A stretch of DNA of 64,000 nt from DATFVA01 sp963764235 (GCA_963764235.1 CAVXRO010000006.1:682001-746000); one strand, 5' to 3'; counted from the stretch's first letter, positions 54,501 through 63,613 are shown. A program made the numbers and translations. Notes: generated from the sequence alone by a model not told the origin.

Positions 54501-54678
54501 GATCATAGGCGGGTTGATAAGCTCGATGTTCCTTACACTCGTATTGGTTCCCGTAATTTATATGAGAGCTGAATTGTGGAAAGAGAACATATCTGTATTC
54601 ATCAGGAAAGTATTCAGAAGAAAGCCTGACAGCCAGGAAATATCCGTACCCAAAGAACTTCAGCCGGAAGAAAACTAA
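51517..54678 (+). CDS. RND multidrug efflux transporter (HAE1/AcrB type)
   Basis: The 1053-residue protein has twelve membrane segments in two halves with large periplasmic loops. RND motifs are ELAIKRPTLIVVIFAAL at the start, LLGLSLIVGILVDDSIVVLENIHHH with proton-relay aspartates D401 and D402, and a second-half set FSIPVAMVGALLAL with GIIMLIGLVGKNAILLVDRANQ. It exports drugs or other toxic compounds by proton exchange. Substrate range cannot be read from the sequence. It follows the adaptor by 12 bases and ends the operon; a strong terminator follows. Confidence 0.95.
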   Translation: MTITELAIKRPTLIVVIFAALTVLGIYSYTQLDYELLPKITPPVITIATVYPGASPNEVETSVTKPIEDAISTLDEIDAVNSTSSEGVSFVMIQFNQSADVDIALQNAQRKVNEVLTKLPADAKPPTISKFALDEIPVLRMGVTSTVPSTEFYQFIKDRIQPRLAKIPGVGQITLVGGDEREIRVNLSADKLKGYGLSILQVTQAIKSSNLDFPTGKVEDSREQLIVRIAGKFSSIDALKNLVVARTRDGSDIHLDDVAEVYDGTKDMTMLNRINNVPSVGVLVQKQTDANAVEVSKLVRAEVAKMESDYKAQGVSFNIAQDGSQFTIDAANGVKFDLALAVVLVAIVMLLFLHSMRDSFIVMLAIPASMVSTFIVMYAFGFTLNLMTLLGLSLIVGILVDDSIVVLENIHHHLEKGEEKRTAALKGRNEIGFAALAITMVDVVVFVPLALTGGLVGNIIRQFAIVVVIATLLSLFVSFTVTPLLASRIGKLEKLTKDTIIGRFAIWFENTFNRIVEHYLGVLKWALHNRWKVITMTIVLFIASFTLIPAGFIGSEFITQSDRGEFAVILEMPSGSSIENTNYVTQKVEKYINNLPEVKNTFVTVGASNEGLLGQSSNNASEIDVALVPKDRRDKSTDDLGDIIKREAMKIPGVKARVNPIGIFGTANQTPIQLIVSGPNRELVKQGADKLVSALKKIPGTADVRLSSEDGKPETRIDVDRAKMAELGLNVAEVGSALRVALSGDDDSKYRDGNDDYDLRIALDRFDRSKISDVKNLTFMNNKGELIQLQQFADVFQTTGPTKLQRRNRINSITVFSQVNGRPSGSIGQDIQKEINAGLLPAGVDVAYEGDLKNQSESFGDLGLAMLAAILFVYMVMIALYDSYLYPFVVLFSIPVAMVGALLALALTMKSLSIFSILGIIMLIGLVGKNAILLVDRANQKRREDGMSPYDALIEAGKSRIRPILMTTTAMVIGMLPLAIATDSGSEWKSGLAWAIIGGLISSMFLTLVLVPVIYMRAELWKENISVFIRKVFRRKPDSQEISVPKELQPEEN

Positions 54679-54691
54679 CTCATTTTTTTGT

Positions 54692-54743
54692 AACTTTCAG
54701 GGTCAGATGTCGTTTAAAGCATCCGACCCTGAAGTTCTTTTTT
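54692..54743 (+). terminator. strong terminator of the efflux operon
   Basis: AACTTTCAGGGTCAGATG and CATCCGACCCTGAAGTT form a long stem with few mismatches, followed by a T-run (TTCTTTTTT). It is 13 bases after the RND stop. Confidence 0.88.
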
Positions 54744-54795
54744 GTACATCATCAAATAAACATCGTTTATTTCCTTTCGGCTATTTGTCGACCAC

Positions 54796-54917
54796 TCTTC
54801 GCCTCTGTTCGGCCAGTCTTCGGCCTCTCTTCGGCCTCTCTTCGGCCTATAACCCCAACCCTTCCCCTGCATTACCCAAACCCTTCCCCGGCCCAACCCC
54901 GGCATCACCCAAGCCCT
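54796..54917. repeat. C-rich and CTTCGGCCTC tandem repeat between operons
   Basis: Three consecutive 11-base units TCTTCGGCCTC (817-827, 828-838, 839-849), preceded by degenerate forms, run into a C-rich strand with CCCAAACCCTTCCCC-like repeats from 54851. This is markedly C/G-rich and skewed compared with the surrounding AT-rich DNA. Open frames cross it on both strands but show no start, signal or family, so I treat the 363-base gap 54679-55041 as non-coding apart from this repeat and the terminator. A short CTCCGTTCGGAG palindrome (55010-55021) sits just before the next gene. Confidence 0.6.
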
Positions 54918-55041
54918 CGTGCTGTAAGATCCGGTCATTCATAAATTTCATTTTCTCGGGCAATAAACGTAATTTTGAACAGCTAATTATTGAATTAATG
55001 TTAAAAACCCTCCGTTCGGAGTAATTCAGGGAGAGACAAAT

Positions 55042-56259
55042 ATGAAAAACCATTCAAAACAGGATTTCCAGACCAAATGCGTTCACGCAGGAATAGATGA
55101 ATACGAATTTGGCTCTGTAGTTCCCCCAATATATCAGACATCCACATTTAAATTTGAATCAGCTGAACACGGTGCTTCTTTATTCGCAGGAGAAAAGAAA
55201 GGCTATATATACACCAGGATGCTCAATCCGACCATAGAAGCAATGGAAAATGCAATAGCAGAGCTTGAAGGAGGACATAAAGCCCTCGGATGCGGAAGTG
55301 GTATGGCCGCGGTTCATACAATTTTTGCAAGTCTTACCCAGGCAGGCGATCACGTTGTATGTTCCTCTTCTGTATACGGACCGACAACCACACTGCTTAA
55401 TACTATAATGAAAAAATTCGGAGTAGAGACCACTTTCGTCGACACTTCGGTTCCCGAAAATGTCCTCAACGCAATGAAGAAAAATACAAAGGTTGTATAC
55501 ATCGAAACGCCGGGTAACCCAACTCTATGCATAACTGATTTGAAAGCTGTTTCAAAAATCGCTCAGAGTCATGATGCAAAGGTTGTAGTTGATAATACAT
55601 TTATGAGTCCTGCCCTTCAGAATCCGCTTGCTTTGGGTGCAGACGTTGTTATGCACAGTCTGACCAAGTTCTTAAACGGGCACGCTGATGTTGTAGGGGG
55701 AATAGTAGTTGTAAAGGATGAGGAAACCTACAAACAGTTCCGCAAAACTTTAAACCAGACAGGCGGTGTAATCGATCCCTTTAATTCATTCCTTGTTCAC
55801 AGGGGATTGAAAACATTATCCATAAGGATGGAACGTCACTGCAGCAATGCGCAGAAGATAGCAGAATGGCTTGAAAAACATCCGGCTATAAAATGGATAA
55901 AATTCCCGGGACTAAAAAGTCATCCGCAGTATGAAACAGGACAGAAACAGCATAAAGGTCCCGGCGGAATGATTACCTTTGAACTCAAAGGAGGATTTGA
56001 AGCAGGAAAAGTTCTTATGAATTCTGTCCAACTTTGTCAGCTGGCAGTGAGTCTCGGCGGTGTTGAAAGCCTGATTCAGCATCCTGCAAGTATGACTCAT
56101 TTCTCAATGGGAAAAGAGGCAAGGGAGGCAGCTGAGATAACAGACGGATTGGTAAGGTTATCGGTTGGTATTGAAAACGTTGACGATCTTATCGAAGATC
56201 TGAATCAGGCACTTGAAAAGATGATGCATTCTGAAAGTGTGAACGCTGTTGAAATGTAA
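55042..56259 (+). CDS. Cys/Met-metabolism PLP enzyme (methionine gamma-lyase or related)
   Basis: The 405-residue fold-I PLP enzyme has TKCVHAGID, VVPPIYQTSTFKFES, the RMLNPT segment, SGMAAVHT, SSSVYGPTTTLL, YIETPGNP, VVDNTFMSP, the PLP lysine K209 (MHSLTKFLNGHAD) and SLGGVESLIQHPASMTH. This is the Cys_Met_Meta_PP family. Methionine gamma-lyase is the closest match in overall pattern, but the position after YG is PTT instead of CTF/CTH, so the cysteine of Pseudomonas-type lyases is lacking. Cystathionine gamma-synthase or O-acetylhomoserine sulfhydrylase activity cannot be excluded. The start follows a GGGAGAG site. It is alone. Confidence 0.85.
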   Translation: MKNHSKQDFQTKCVHAGIDEYEFGSVVPPIYQTSTFKFESAEHGASLFAGEKKGYIYTRMLNPTIEAMENAIAELEGGHKALGCGSGMAAVHTIFASLTQAGDHVVCSSSVYGPTTTLLNTIMKKFGVETTFVDTSVPENVLNAMKKNTKVVYIETPGNPTLCITDLKAVSKIAQSHDAKVVVDNTFMSPALQNPLALGADVVMHSLTKFLNGHADVVGGIVVVKDEETYKQFRKTLNQTGGVIDPFNSFLVHRGLKTLSIRMERHCSNAQKIAEWLEKHPAIKWIKFPGLKSHPQYETGQKQHKGPGGMITFELKGGFEAGKVLMNSVQLCQLAVSLGGVESLIQHPASMTHFSMGKEAREAAEITDGLVRLSVGIENVDDLIEDLNQALEKMMHSESVNAVEM

Positions 56260-56383
56260 TTAACCGGGACAATCTTAAAAATAATTCTTATTATCACGCG
56301 TAGTCCTGCCTGCGTGCTTACCTTCGGCCGGTGTCCCTGCAGAGGATAAATCGGCGGGCAGCTGCCGAGGTTGTCGTATTGAA

Positions 56384-56420
56384 CTTGTCGAAGTATTCAA
56401 AAAGCTCTGACTTCGACAAG
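56384..56420. repeat. CTTGTCGAAG inverted repeat in a non-coding gap
   Basis: CTTGTCGAAGT and ACTTCGACAAG are eleven-base inverted repeats with a 15-base loop. Motifs of the form TTCGACAAGCTCAG are widespread short intergenic repeats in Bacteroidota genomes. Besides this, the 338-base gap 56260-56597 has a GC-richer stretch (CTTCGGCCGGTG, GGCAGCTGCC) and an AT-rich leader before the C25 gene; I see no gene in it. Confidence 0.5.
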
Positions 56421-56597
56421 CACAGTCTTTAACTCAGATTAACAAATCCAGACGTTTGAGACGGTCTTTTTTGTTCCTTAATTTTATATATTTGATACGA
56501 GCAAATTTTACAAGTATATACGAATTAAAGATTTTATAGATCAATTCCTGCCACGATATTTGTAAAAACTTATCATTCATAAATTTCCGGGGAGATT

Positions 56598-59500
56598 ATG
56601 AAAAAATTCTACAGTCTTTTTGTCCTCACATTTTCCATATTTTTTATTTCCACTACCGCGGCATACACGCCTGATGGAATATCTTTGGTTAAAAATTCAA
56701 ATGGGTATACTATAAATTTTGTTCTGCCCTCATACCAGCTGAACACTGTGACGGTTAATAACGAAAATTATTATACAATAGATATCCCTGATTACGGGGT
56801 AGTGAACGAGGTTGGATTACCGGCACTCCCTCAGTTGTCATTCGATATGTTCATTCCCTACGCGGAAGAAAATCCATCAGTGGGAATTGACAGGGTTGTT
56901 TCTGAAATAAAGGAACTGAAGCAGAAGATCTATCCGTTCCAGGAATCATGGGAGAAAAATAACCCGATCTCAGACAGGCCGTTTACAATTGACAGGAACT
57001 ATTATAATTCATCGGGTAAATCGTATGATCCAATTATTATTTCCGAACCATTCATCATTAATGGAGTGAAAGGAGTAATAGTCACAATTCATCCGTTTAA
57101 TTATAATCCGGTTGAAAATAAACTAACCTTAATAAGCTCCGCTCAATTTAAACTAAACCTTCATAGCAGTGTTTTGCCTGTTACCGGGAAATCTGCAGTA
57201 TTCAACAACTTCTTTAAGAATATATTTGTCAACTATGAATACGGTGCAGAGAGAAGCGGCGGAAATTACCTGGTAATCACAGCCCCGGTTTATGAAGCAG
57301 ACCTTACTCCCTTTGTTGAGTTCAAGATCAGCAAAGGATTTACGGTTGATGTTTTTAATACGGGTGTAACAGGTACAACAACTTCGACTATTAAGACATT
57401 TATTCAGCAGAGATATGATAACATTGGAACCAGACCGGAGTATATACTCCTGGTAGGGGATGTCGCAAATATACCTGCATGGACGGGTTCCGGTACAGGG
57501 ACGCCAACAACTGATCTGAAATATGTTCAGCTTGAAGGAGGAGATGAATTTCCTGATGCTTTCATCGGCAGATTTTCAGTTGCAAATACTTCACAACTCG
57601 GCAATGCGATCAATAAATCCGTTTATATGGAATCTTACGTCGGTTCCCTTGAAATGAAAAACGTTTTTATGGCTTCAAGCGATAATTATACCATTTCCGA
57701 AGGAACACATAATTATGTGATCAATACTTATTTTGATCCGGCAGGGTATACAAATCTTAAGTTGTATACCCATACTTACGGGGCAACCACCCAGCAATTA
57801 ATAAATGCTTTGAATGATAATCAGATCTTTGCCATTTATTCAGGACATGGATCGGAAACCTCCTGGGCTGACGGGCCGCCGCTGAACCAATCACAGGTTA
57901 TGGCTCTTACCAACACCTGGTATCCTTACGTATATTCCTTTGCCTGTCTTACAGGTTCATTCTCGACCGGGGAGTGCTTTGGTGAAACATGGCTCAGGAC
58001 AGCGCATGGCGCAGCTTCATTTTATGGTTCCTCGGTAAATTCATACTGGGATGAGGATGATATACTCGAACGCAATGTAATCAAATCAATGTTTGAAGAT
58101 GAATTGACGCGTGTGACCCCTATGTTCGTGCAGGGAATGATCTACCTGGTTAATTATTACGGAGGGGTCAACGGAACTACGCTAAGGTATATGGAAATGT
58201 ATAACCTGATGGGAGATCCTTCACTGCCGGTTGTTGAAATACTGCCTCCATGTCCTGTTGCAGAGGCATTCAACCCGATTCCTGAATCAGGTGCAGTTGA
58301 TATTCCGATCAATTTATCGGAGCTAACGTGGACGAACGGAGCAGATGCAGTTTCAAACGAATTGTATTTTGGTAGCAGTCCTTCTACAATGACCCTGGTA
58401 CAATCCGGTTTACTGGCAACCTCATGGACGATCGATCCTTCATACCTGCCGCTCGATTATTACACAAATTATTTCTGGAAGGTTGTTGAGATAGGAGATA
58501 CCTGCAGTTCCCCGGTTATCTTCAGTTTCAGGACCGTACAGGATCCCAACCTGGTTACAGTTACCGATACCCTATATCCTCAAAGCGTGGATTACTGGAC
58601 AGGTACCTGCAACTCTAGTACAAAGACAGACATCAGTGAAGTCAGAACAATGTCTCCTGAGTGCGGATGGATGACCTTCGATATCAGCTTGATCCCCGGA
58701 AATGCTGAAATATTATCTATTGATTTCAATGGATATGTAAATGCCACCAATTATCCGTATTGGAGTGCAACCCCTATGGGCAGCGTAAATCCCGTTACAG
58801 AAAATGGAGCTGCCATTTTCAGCCAGGTAAGCAATAATGCGGTCCAGAGCGCCGCATATATTTATTCAGATGAATCATCCTCTTTTGAAGTGGGCTGGCA
58901 TTCCTATGAGATGGGAAACGGTGCAGTTACTGACCTCCAGGCCGCAATTGCCCAAGGTTGGTTTGCCATAGGAATATATGACAGGGATTTCTCGTCCACA
59001 TACTATATAAATTTTGACGGATGGAATGAAAGTAATCATCCGTATCTTGTAGTGAATTACCAGTATGTAACTCCCGTCGAATTGAGTTCATTCAGCGCAG
59101 CAGCCGCAGACGGTAATGTTACCTTAAATTGGTCAACGGCTTCCGAGACCAATAACCGCGGTTTTGAGATCGAACGCAAGTCAGATGCAAGCGGTTTTGA
59201 GAAAGTTGCGTTTGCTGCAGGCTCCGGAACCACAAGCAAAACAAGGGCTTACTCTTATACTGATGAAAACCCGGGTTCTGGTACTTTTTTGTACAGACTT
59301 AAACAGGTCGATTTCAACGGAAGCTGCTCTTACTCGGATGAAGTGACAGTTAACGTTACATCACCGATTAAGTACACTCTAGAACAGAATTATCCCAATC
59401 CTTTTAATCCAGCTACAAAGATAAAATATTCGATTCCGGAAGAAGGAGTTGTTAAGCTTAAGGTTTATAATCTTCTCGGTGAAGAGATAATGACTCTCGT

Positions 59501-59630
59501 TAACTCTGCTCAGAAAACCGGAAGGTATGAAGTCGTATTCGATGCATCGAGGTTCGCAAGCGGTGTTTACTACTACCGTCTTGAAACACAAAAATATACT
59601 TCTGTAAAAAAGATGATTTTAATGAAGTAG
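56598..59630 (+). CDS. gingipain-like C25 cysteine protease with T9SS sorting domain
   Basis: The 1010-residue secreted protein has a signal peptide, a propeptide-like N-terminal region (residues about 25-220), and the C25 catalytic domain. The histidine H417 lies in AIYSGHGSETSW and the cysteine C450 in YSFACLTGSF, the two catalytic residues of the family. A segment YILLVGDVANIPAW near residue 282 and FPDAFIGRFSV also match. Then come Ig-like segments, a DNA-rich in Asn/Ser part, and a type A sorting domain from about residue 925 (LEQNYPNPFNPATKIKYSI to MILMK). It is exported by T9SS. The S1 specificity of the protease is not inferable here. Confidence 0.9.
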   Translation: MKKFYSLFVLTFSIFFISTTAAYTPDGISLVKNSNGYTINFVLPSYQLNTVTVNNENYYTIDIPDYGVVNEVGLPALPQLSFDMFIPYAEENPSVGIDRVVSEIKELKQKIYPFQESWEKNNPISDRPFTIDRNYYNSSGKSYDPIIISEPFIINGVKGVIVTIHPFNYNPVENKLTLISSAQFKLNLHSSVLPVTGKSAVFNNFFKNIFVNYEYGAERSGGNYLVITAPVYEADLTPFVEFKISKGFTVDVFNTGVTGTTTSTIKTFIQQRYDNIGTRPEYILLVGDVANIPAWTGSGTGTPTTDLKYVQLEGGDEFPDAFIGRFSVANTSQLGNAINKSVYMESYVGSLEMKNVFMASSDNYTISEGTHNYVINTYFDPAGYTNLKLYTHTYGATTQQLINALNDNQIFAIYSGHGSETSWADGPPLNQSQVMALTNTWYPYVYSFACLTGSFSTGECFGETWLRTAHGAASFYGSSVNSYWDEDDILERNVIKSMFEDELTRVTPMFVQGMIYLVNYYGGVNGTTLRYMEMYNLMGDPSLPVVEILPPCPVAEAFNPIPESGAVDIPINLSELTWTNGADAVSNELYFGSSPSTMTLVQSGLLATSWTIDPSYLPLDYYTNYFWKVVEIGDTCSSPVIFSFRTVQDPNLVTVTDTLYPQSVDYWTGTCNSSTKTDISEVRTMSPECGWMTFDISLIPGNAEILSIDFNGYVNATNYPYWSATPMGSVNPVTENGAAIFSQVSNNAVQSAAYIYSDESSSFEVGWHSYEMGNGAVTDLQAAIAQGWFAIGIYDRDFSSTYYINFDGWNESNHPYLVVNYQYVTPVELSSFSAAAADGNVTLNWSTASETNNRGFEIERKSDASGFEKVAFAAGSGTTSKTRAYSYTDENPGSGTFLYRLKQVDFNGSCSYSDEVTVNVTSPIKYTLEQNYPNPFNPATKIKYSIPEEGVVKLKVYNLLGEEIMTLVNSAQKTGRYEVVFDASRFASGVYYYRLETQKYTSVKKMILMK

Positions 59631-59655
59631 TCAGGATTAGAAGAAAGAAGTTATT

Positions 59656-59682
59656 AAAGGCGAGTTAATAGCTCGCCTTTAT
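59656..59682 (+). terminator. terminator after the C25 protease gene
   Basis: AAAGGCGAG and CTCGCCTTT pair perfectly around a seven-base loop and are followed by an AT-rich stretch with TTT-rich bases. It is 25 bases after the stop. Confidence 0.8.
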
Positions 59683-59745
59683 TATTTTATTTGATCTAAT
59701 TCTCCTTTTCTAAACAGGATTTTAAACAAATTAATAAGGTTAAAA

Positions 59746-61893
59746 ATGTTTAATTCAAACACATTTTCTTTTATAATTATTTTTCTTTGTCTGGTGTTTG
59801 GCAACACTACTCTTTACTCGCAAATTCTTGTAGTAGGTGATACATCGATTACTAAAGTTGATACACTCAAATATGAAACTGATGACGTTGTAGTAACAGC
59901 AACCAGAGTTGAGCAGAAAATAATTGATATACCGTATCCTGTTACTCGTCTAAAAAGTTCTCAATTCAAATTCAGCAGGAGGGTATCTGTCGATGATGTA
60001 TTGGAAAATGTGCCCGGTTTATTTCTACAATCCCGATACGGGAATCATGATGTAAGGATTGCAATAAGAGGTTTTGGAAGCAGGTCAAATACCGGGATAC
60101 GGGGTGTGAGGATTCTGCTTGATGGAATACCGGAATCAGAGCCAGACGGACAGACTAGAATTGAGGCAATTGATTTCAATTCAATTGGAAGTATTGAAGT
60201 AGTAAAAGGTAATTCCTCTAGTCTTTATACAAATGCACCTGGAGGAGTAATCAATTTCATCAATGATATATATTTCCCCTACTCTTTCGCAACCCAATTT
60301 AACGAGTTTGGTTCTTTTGATTTGAGAAGAAACGGACTGAAATTTGGAGTAAGAACAGATAAATACGGTTTGTTGGGGACGTACAGCTATCACAACTATA
60401 AAGGTTTTAGGCCTCACAGTGAAGATTACTGGCATATATTTAATACGGTTGTTGATTTGCTTCCGGGAGATGGAACGAACCTGCAGATATTAGGATATTT
60501 TGTTGATGGATTAATAAAATTACCAGGCTCATTAACTAAAGATGAATTTGAAGAAGATCCATACCAGGCAGCACAGAGAGACATGGACAGAGATTCAAAA
60601 AGAATTACCACAAAAGGAAGGCTGGGATTAAAGTTCAATACAAAATTCGGCAAGAATAATAACCAGGAGATAGAGATCCTTCCATACGGAACGATCAAAT
60701 ATTTCCACCGTACCTCAGCCGAATATCGAATTATGAATCGTTACGGTTTAGGTAGTTCTTATAGGTATATAAATAAACACACGATTGCCGGACTTGACAA
60801 TGAGTTTTCAATAGGTGGAGATTTTCTTTATCAATCAGGTCCTATAGAATACTACAACAATATTGGTGGACAAAAGGGAGACCAGCTTCTCGCGCTTACT
60901 GATGAAACAATTGGCAATAATGGATTCTATTTTTCAGACTTTTTAGAATTGTATGATAAAAGATTTTATCTTCTTTTTACAGGCAGATATGATAATGTGT
61001 ATTATGAAACTGTGGATGAGTTATTAGAAAGCAGAAATGCATTTAGGAGATTTGAGGCATTCACGCCTAAGGCAGCGCTTAATTTTAAACTTACACAGAG
61101 TGTTGCCATTTATACTTCCTATGGACTAAGTTTTGATTCACCGGCAGGAAATGAAATGGATAACTATCCAACAAGTTCCAATCCATCCATATTGATCAAT
61201 CCTGATTTAAATGCTCAGAAATCAAAAAACTTTGAATTGGGAATTAAAGGGAATATTCTGATTCCGGAATCGCAGTTCTTCAACAATATTATTTTTGAAG
61301 CAACATTTTTTAATATTTTGATTGAAGACGAAATAATACCGTTTGAAGTTTATGGAGATGTTTTCTTTCGTAATGCAGCAAAGACTAATCGTACAGGTCT
61401 TGAAATTGGGGGTAGCATAGATGTGTTTGAAGGTTTAACTTTACAAGTGTCGTATACTTTCTCAGATTTTGTCTATGATGATTATATCGCACTAACTGTT
61501 GATGAAAACCTGGATACCTTAACTCAAAACTTTACCGGTAATTCTGCCCCAAGTGTTCCAAAGCATAATTTATTCTTCGCACTTGCATACAATCATCCTC
61601 TTACAAATCAAATCACAGGATTTATTCGAGGGAGTATAAGATATGTAAGCGGTATGTACGTAGATGATGCAAACTCAGATAAAATTGCTGATTACACAAT
61701 CTTTGGTACAGAATTAGGATTTGATTTGGTCTTTGGAAAATTTAATCTGCTTATCTCCGGAGGTATTAATAATATAGCGGATAAAGTCTATGCTGGATTT
61801 ATAAATATAAACTCAAGCAACGGAAGATTCTATGAAGCAGGCGAACCACAAAATTTTTATGCGGGAATTAGATTGGGTTATATTTTCAATTAA
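59746..61893 (+). CDS. TonB-dependent receptor (siderophore/vitamin type)
   Basis: The 715-residue outer-membrane protein has a signal peptide, then a plug domain starting DDVVVTATRVEQKIIDIPYPV with DVLENVPGLFLQSRYG, IAIRGFGSRSNTGIRGVRILLDGIPESEPDGQ and GSIEVVKGNSSSLYTNAPGGVINF, and a 22-strand barrel ending in an aromatic YAGIRLGYIFN. It lacks the carboxypeptidase-like extension of the other receptor. Substrate unknown; the plug motifs resemble iron or cobalamin transporters. The gene seems more AT-rich than most of the window. It has no visible TonB partner nearby. Confidence 0.9.
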   Translation: MFNSNTFSFIIIFLCLVFGNTTLYSQILVVGDTSITKVDTLKYETDDVVVTATRVEQKIIDIPYPVTRLKSSQFKFSRRVSVDDVLENVPGLFLQSRYGNHDVRIAIRGFGSRSNTGIRGVRILLDGIPESEPDGQTRIEAIDFNSIGSIEVVKGNSSSLYTNAPGGVINFINDIYFPYSFATQFNEFGSFDLRRNGLKFGVRTDKYGLLGTYSYHNYKGFRPHSEDYWHIFNTVVDLLPGDGTNLQILGYFVDGLIKLPGSLTKDEFEEDPYQAAQRDMDRDSKRITTKGRLGLKFNTKFGKNNNQEIEILPYGTIKYFHRTSAEYRIMNRYGLGSSYRYINKHTIAGLDNEFSIGGDFLYQSGPIEYYNNIGGQKGDQLLALTDETIGNNGFYFSDFLELYDKRFYLLFTGRYDNVYYETVDELLESRNAFRRFEAFTPKAALNFKLTQSVAIYTSYGLSFDSPAGNEMDNYPTSSNPSILINPDLNAQKSKNFELGIKGNILIPESQFFNNIIFEATFFNILIEDEIIPFEVYGDVFFRNAAKTNRTGLEIGGSIDVFEGLTLQVSYTFSDFVYDDYIALTVDENLDTLTQNFTGNSAPSVPKHNLFFALAYNHPLTNQITGFIRGSIRYVSGMYVDDANSDKIADYTIFGTELGFDLVFGKFNLLISGGINNIADKVYAGFININSSNGRFYEAGEPQNFYAGIRLGYIFN

Positions 61894-61984
61894 CAATATG
61901 CTGATTTATTTGGAAATTAAATTATTTGGTTAATCCATATAATAATTTACTTAGTATAATAATGATTAACTTTGGAGAGATAAA

Positions 61985-63613
61985 ATGGATAGCGAAATAA
62001 TGAAATATGTATTTCAGAAATTAATTCTTTTATTGTTTCTTTCAACGATTGTAAACGCTCAGGATATAAACAAAAATTTCAGTATAAATATTGGTGAGAA
62101 CTTCATACTTTATCCAAGCAATTTTAATCAAACCGAGGTTTTCATAACTACTCATCCTACCAATCCTAATGTTATTTTTGCCTCGGCGAATACTATTATG
62201 TTTGTCCCTTTTTTTATAAGTGAAGGTATATATGCTACAACAGACGGTGGAGTTAATTGGTATGGATCAGATACATGTAAAGGCGCACCAATAACGTCGC
62301 ATGAAGGAGATCCCGGAATTACTATTGATAAGGATGGAACGTTTATTCTTACAAGACGCGGTTTTTCCCCAGGTCTATATTCACATTACTCTACGGATTT
62401 TGGAATTACTTGGTCTAATCAAAAAACAATTTCAAATGATGATCTTGAACGTGCCACTATGACGTCAGATGCACATTATGGCAGTCCAAATTTTGGAAGA
62501 AGCTATGCAGCATGGGTAAAGTTCGCACCTCCTTTCCCTTTGCAATTTTCCTATACTGATGACGGTGGATTAAGCTGGTCTACTCCGGCACAGATAAATA
62601 ATCCAATTCAACGAAGTGCTGGTGGAGATATAACAATGGGACCTGATGGAATAGTTTATGTATGTTGGGCGGGAGTTACTTCTGTGTCTCCGTTTACTGA
62701 AGATTTGGTTGGTGTTGCTACATCCGCTAACGGTGGAAGTAACTGGCAAGTCATCGAAAATGCATTTGATATGAACGGTATCAGAGGAGTTCTTTCTACA
62801 AAGGGAAATATCAGAGTAAATGGATTACCGAATATTGCAGTAGATACAACCGACGGCCCAAGAAATAATTGGATTTACATTGTTACCACACAAAAAGATT
62901 TAGCGCCTGCTGGAAGTGACCCTGATGTAATTTTAAATCGTTCATCTGATGGTGGACAGACCTGGTCTACTGGTATAAGGGTTAATCAGGATGAATTAAA
63001 TAATGGAGCAATTCAATACTTTCCCGCAGTTCATGTGGATAAATATGGCGGATTGAATATTATTTTTTATGATGATAGAAATACGACTTCGGATTCAACT
63101 AGCGTTTTTTTAGTTCGATCAGAAGATGGTGGAAATAGCTGGCACGAATTTGAGATAAGCGATAGGAACTTCAAGCCTTTGCCAATTGGCGGTTTAGGAC
63201 AAGGATATCAGGGCGATAATATTAGTATTACATCATCAAATGATAAACTCTGGCCTGTTTGGATGGACAACAGAACAGGGAATTATCAAATTTGGACGGT
63301 GCCGATAGAAATTTCATCAGTTAATGTTGAACCTGCTGATAAAATGCCTTTCAAATTCAGTTTAAAGCAAAATTATCCCAATCCATTTAATAGTTCTTCA
63401 GTAATAAATTATTCAATTCCTCAAATATCTCAAATTCAAATTAAAATCTTTGATGTATTAGGAAATGAAATAGAAACATTAGTTAATACAGAAAAACCTG
63501 CAGGGAGTTATGAAGTAACCTGGAATGCAGCTAATCTGCCAAGCGGAGTGTATATCTGCCAACTGAAAGCGGGCAGTTTTGTACAAACAAAAAAAATGAT
63601 TTTGTTAAGGTAG
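61985..63613 (+). CDS. secreted sialidase/BNR-like propeller protein with T9SS sorting domain
   Basis: The 542-residue protein (GGAG site; M1 at 61985, or M6) has a signal peptide and a set of beta-propeller repeats with Asp-box style SxDGGxxW motifs: TTDGGVNWYG, SYTDDGGLSWST, SANGGSNWQV, SSDGGQTWSTG and SEDGGNSWHEF. These are typical of BNR/sialidase-like or exo-alpha-sialidase-like domains, though the catalytic arginines were not checked. A sorting domain of type A ends the protein (LKQNYPNPFNSSSVINYSI to MILLR). The gene is AT-rich and stands just after the second receptor, so the pair may act on the same substrate. Confidence 0.85.
   Translation: MDSEIMKYVFQKLILLLFLSTIVNAQDINKNFSINIGENFILYPSNFNQTEVFITTHPTNPNVIFASANTIMFVPFFISEGIYATTDGGVNWYGSDTCKGAPITSHEGDPGITIDKDGTFILTRRGFSPGLYSHYSTDFGITWSNQKTISNDDLERATMTSDAHYGSPNFGRSYAAWVKFAPPFPLQFSYTDDGGLSWSTPAQINNPIQRSAGGDITMGPDGIVYVCWAGVTSVSPFTEDLVGVATSANGGSNWQVIENAFDMNGIRGVLSTKGNIRVNGLPNIAVDTTDGPRNNWIYIVTTQKDLAPAGSDPDVILNRSSDGGQTWSTGIRVNQDELNNGAIQYFPAVHVDKYGGLNIIFYDDRNTTSDSTSVFLVRSEDGGNSWHEFEISDRNFKPLPIGGLGQGYQGDNISITSSNDKLWPVWMDNRTGNYQIWTVPIEISSVNVEPADKMPFKFSLKQNYPNPFNSSSVINYSIPQISQIQIKIFDVLGNEIETLVNTEKPAGSYEVTWNAANLPSGVYICQLKAGSFVQTKKMILLR

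Noticed and set aside
54707..55024. Proline-rich and glycine/arginine-rich frames across the C-rich repeat
   Set aside because: They arise from the repeat itself, start inside the terminator hairpin and match no protein pattern.
56598..59630. Annotation of the C25 protein as the T9SS sortase PorU
   Set aside because: PorU itself is not normally exported with a type A sorting domain of this kind, and the context shows no other por genes; left open as a phylogenetic check.
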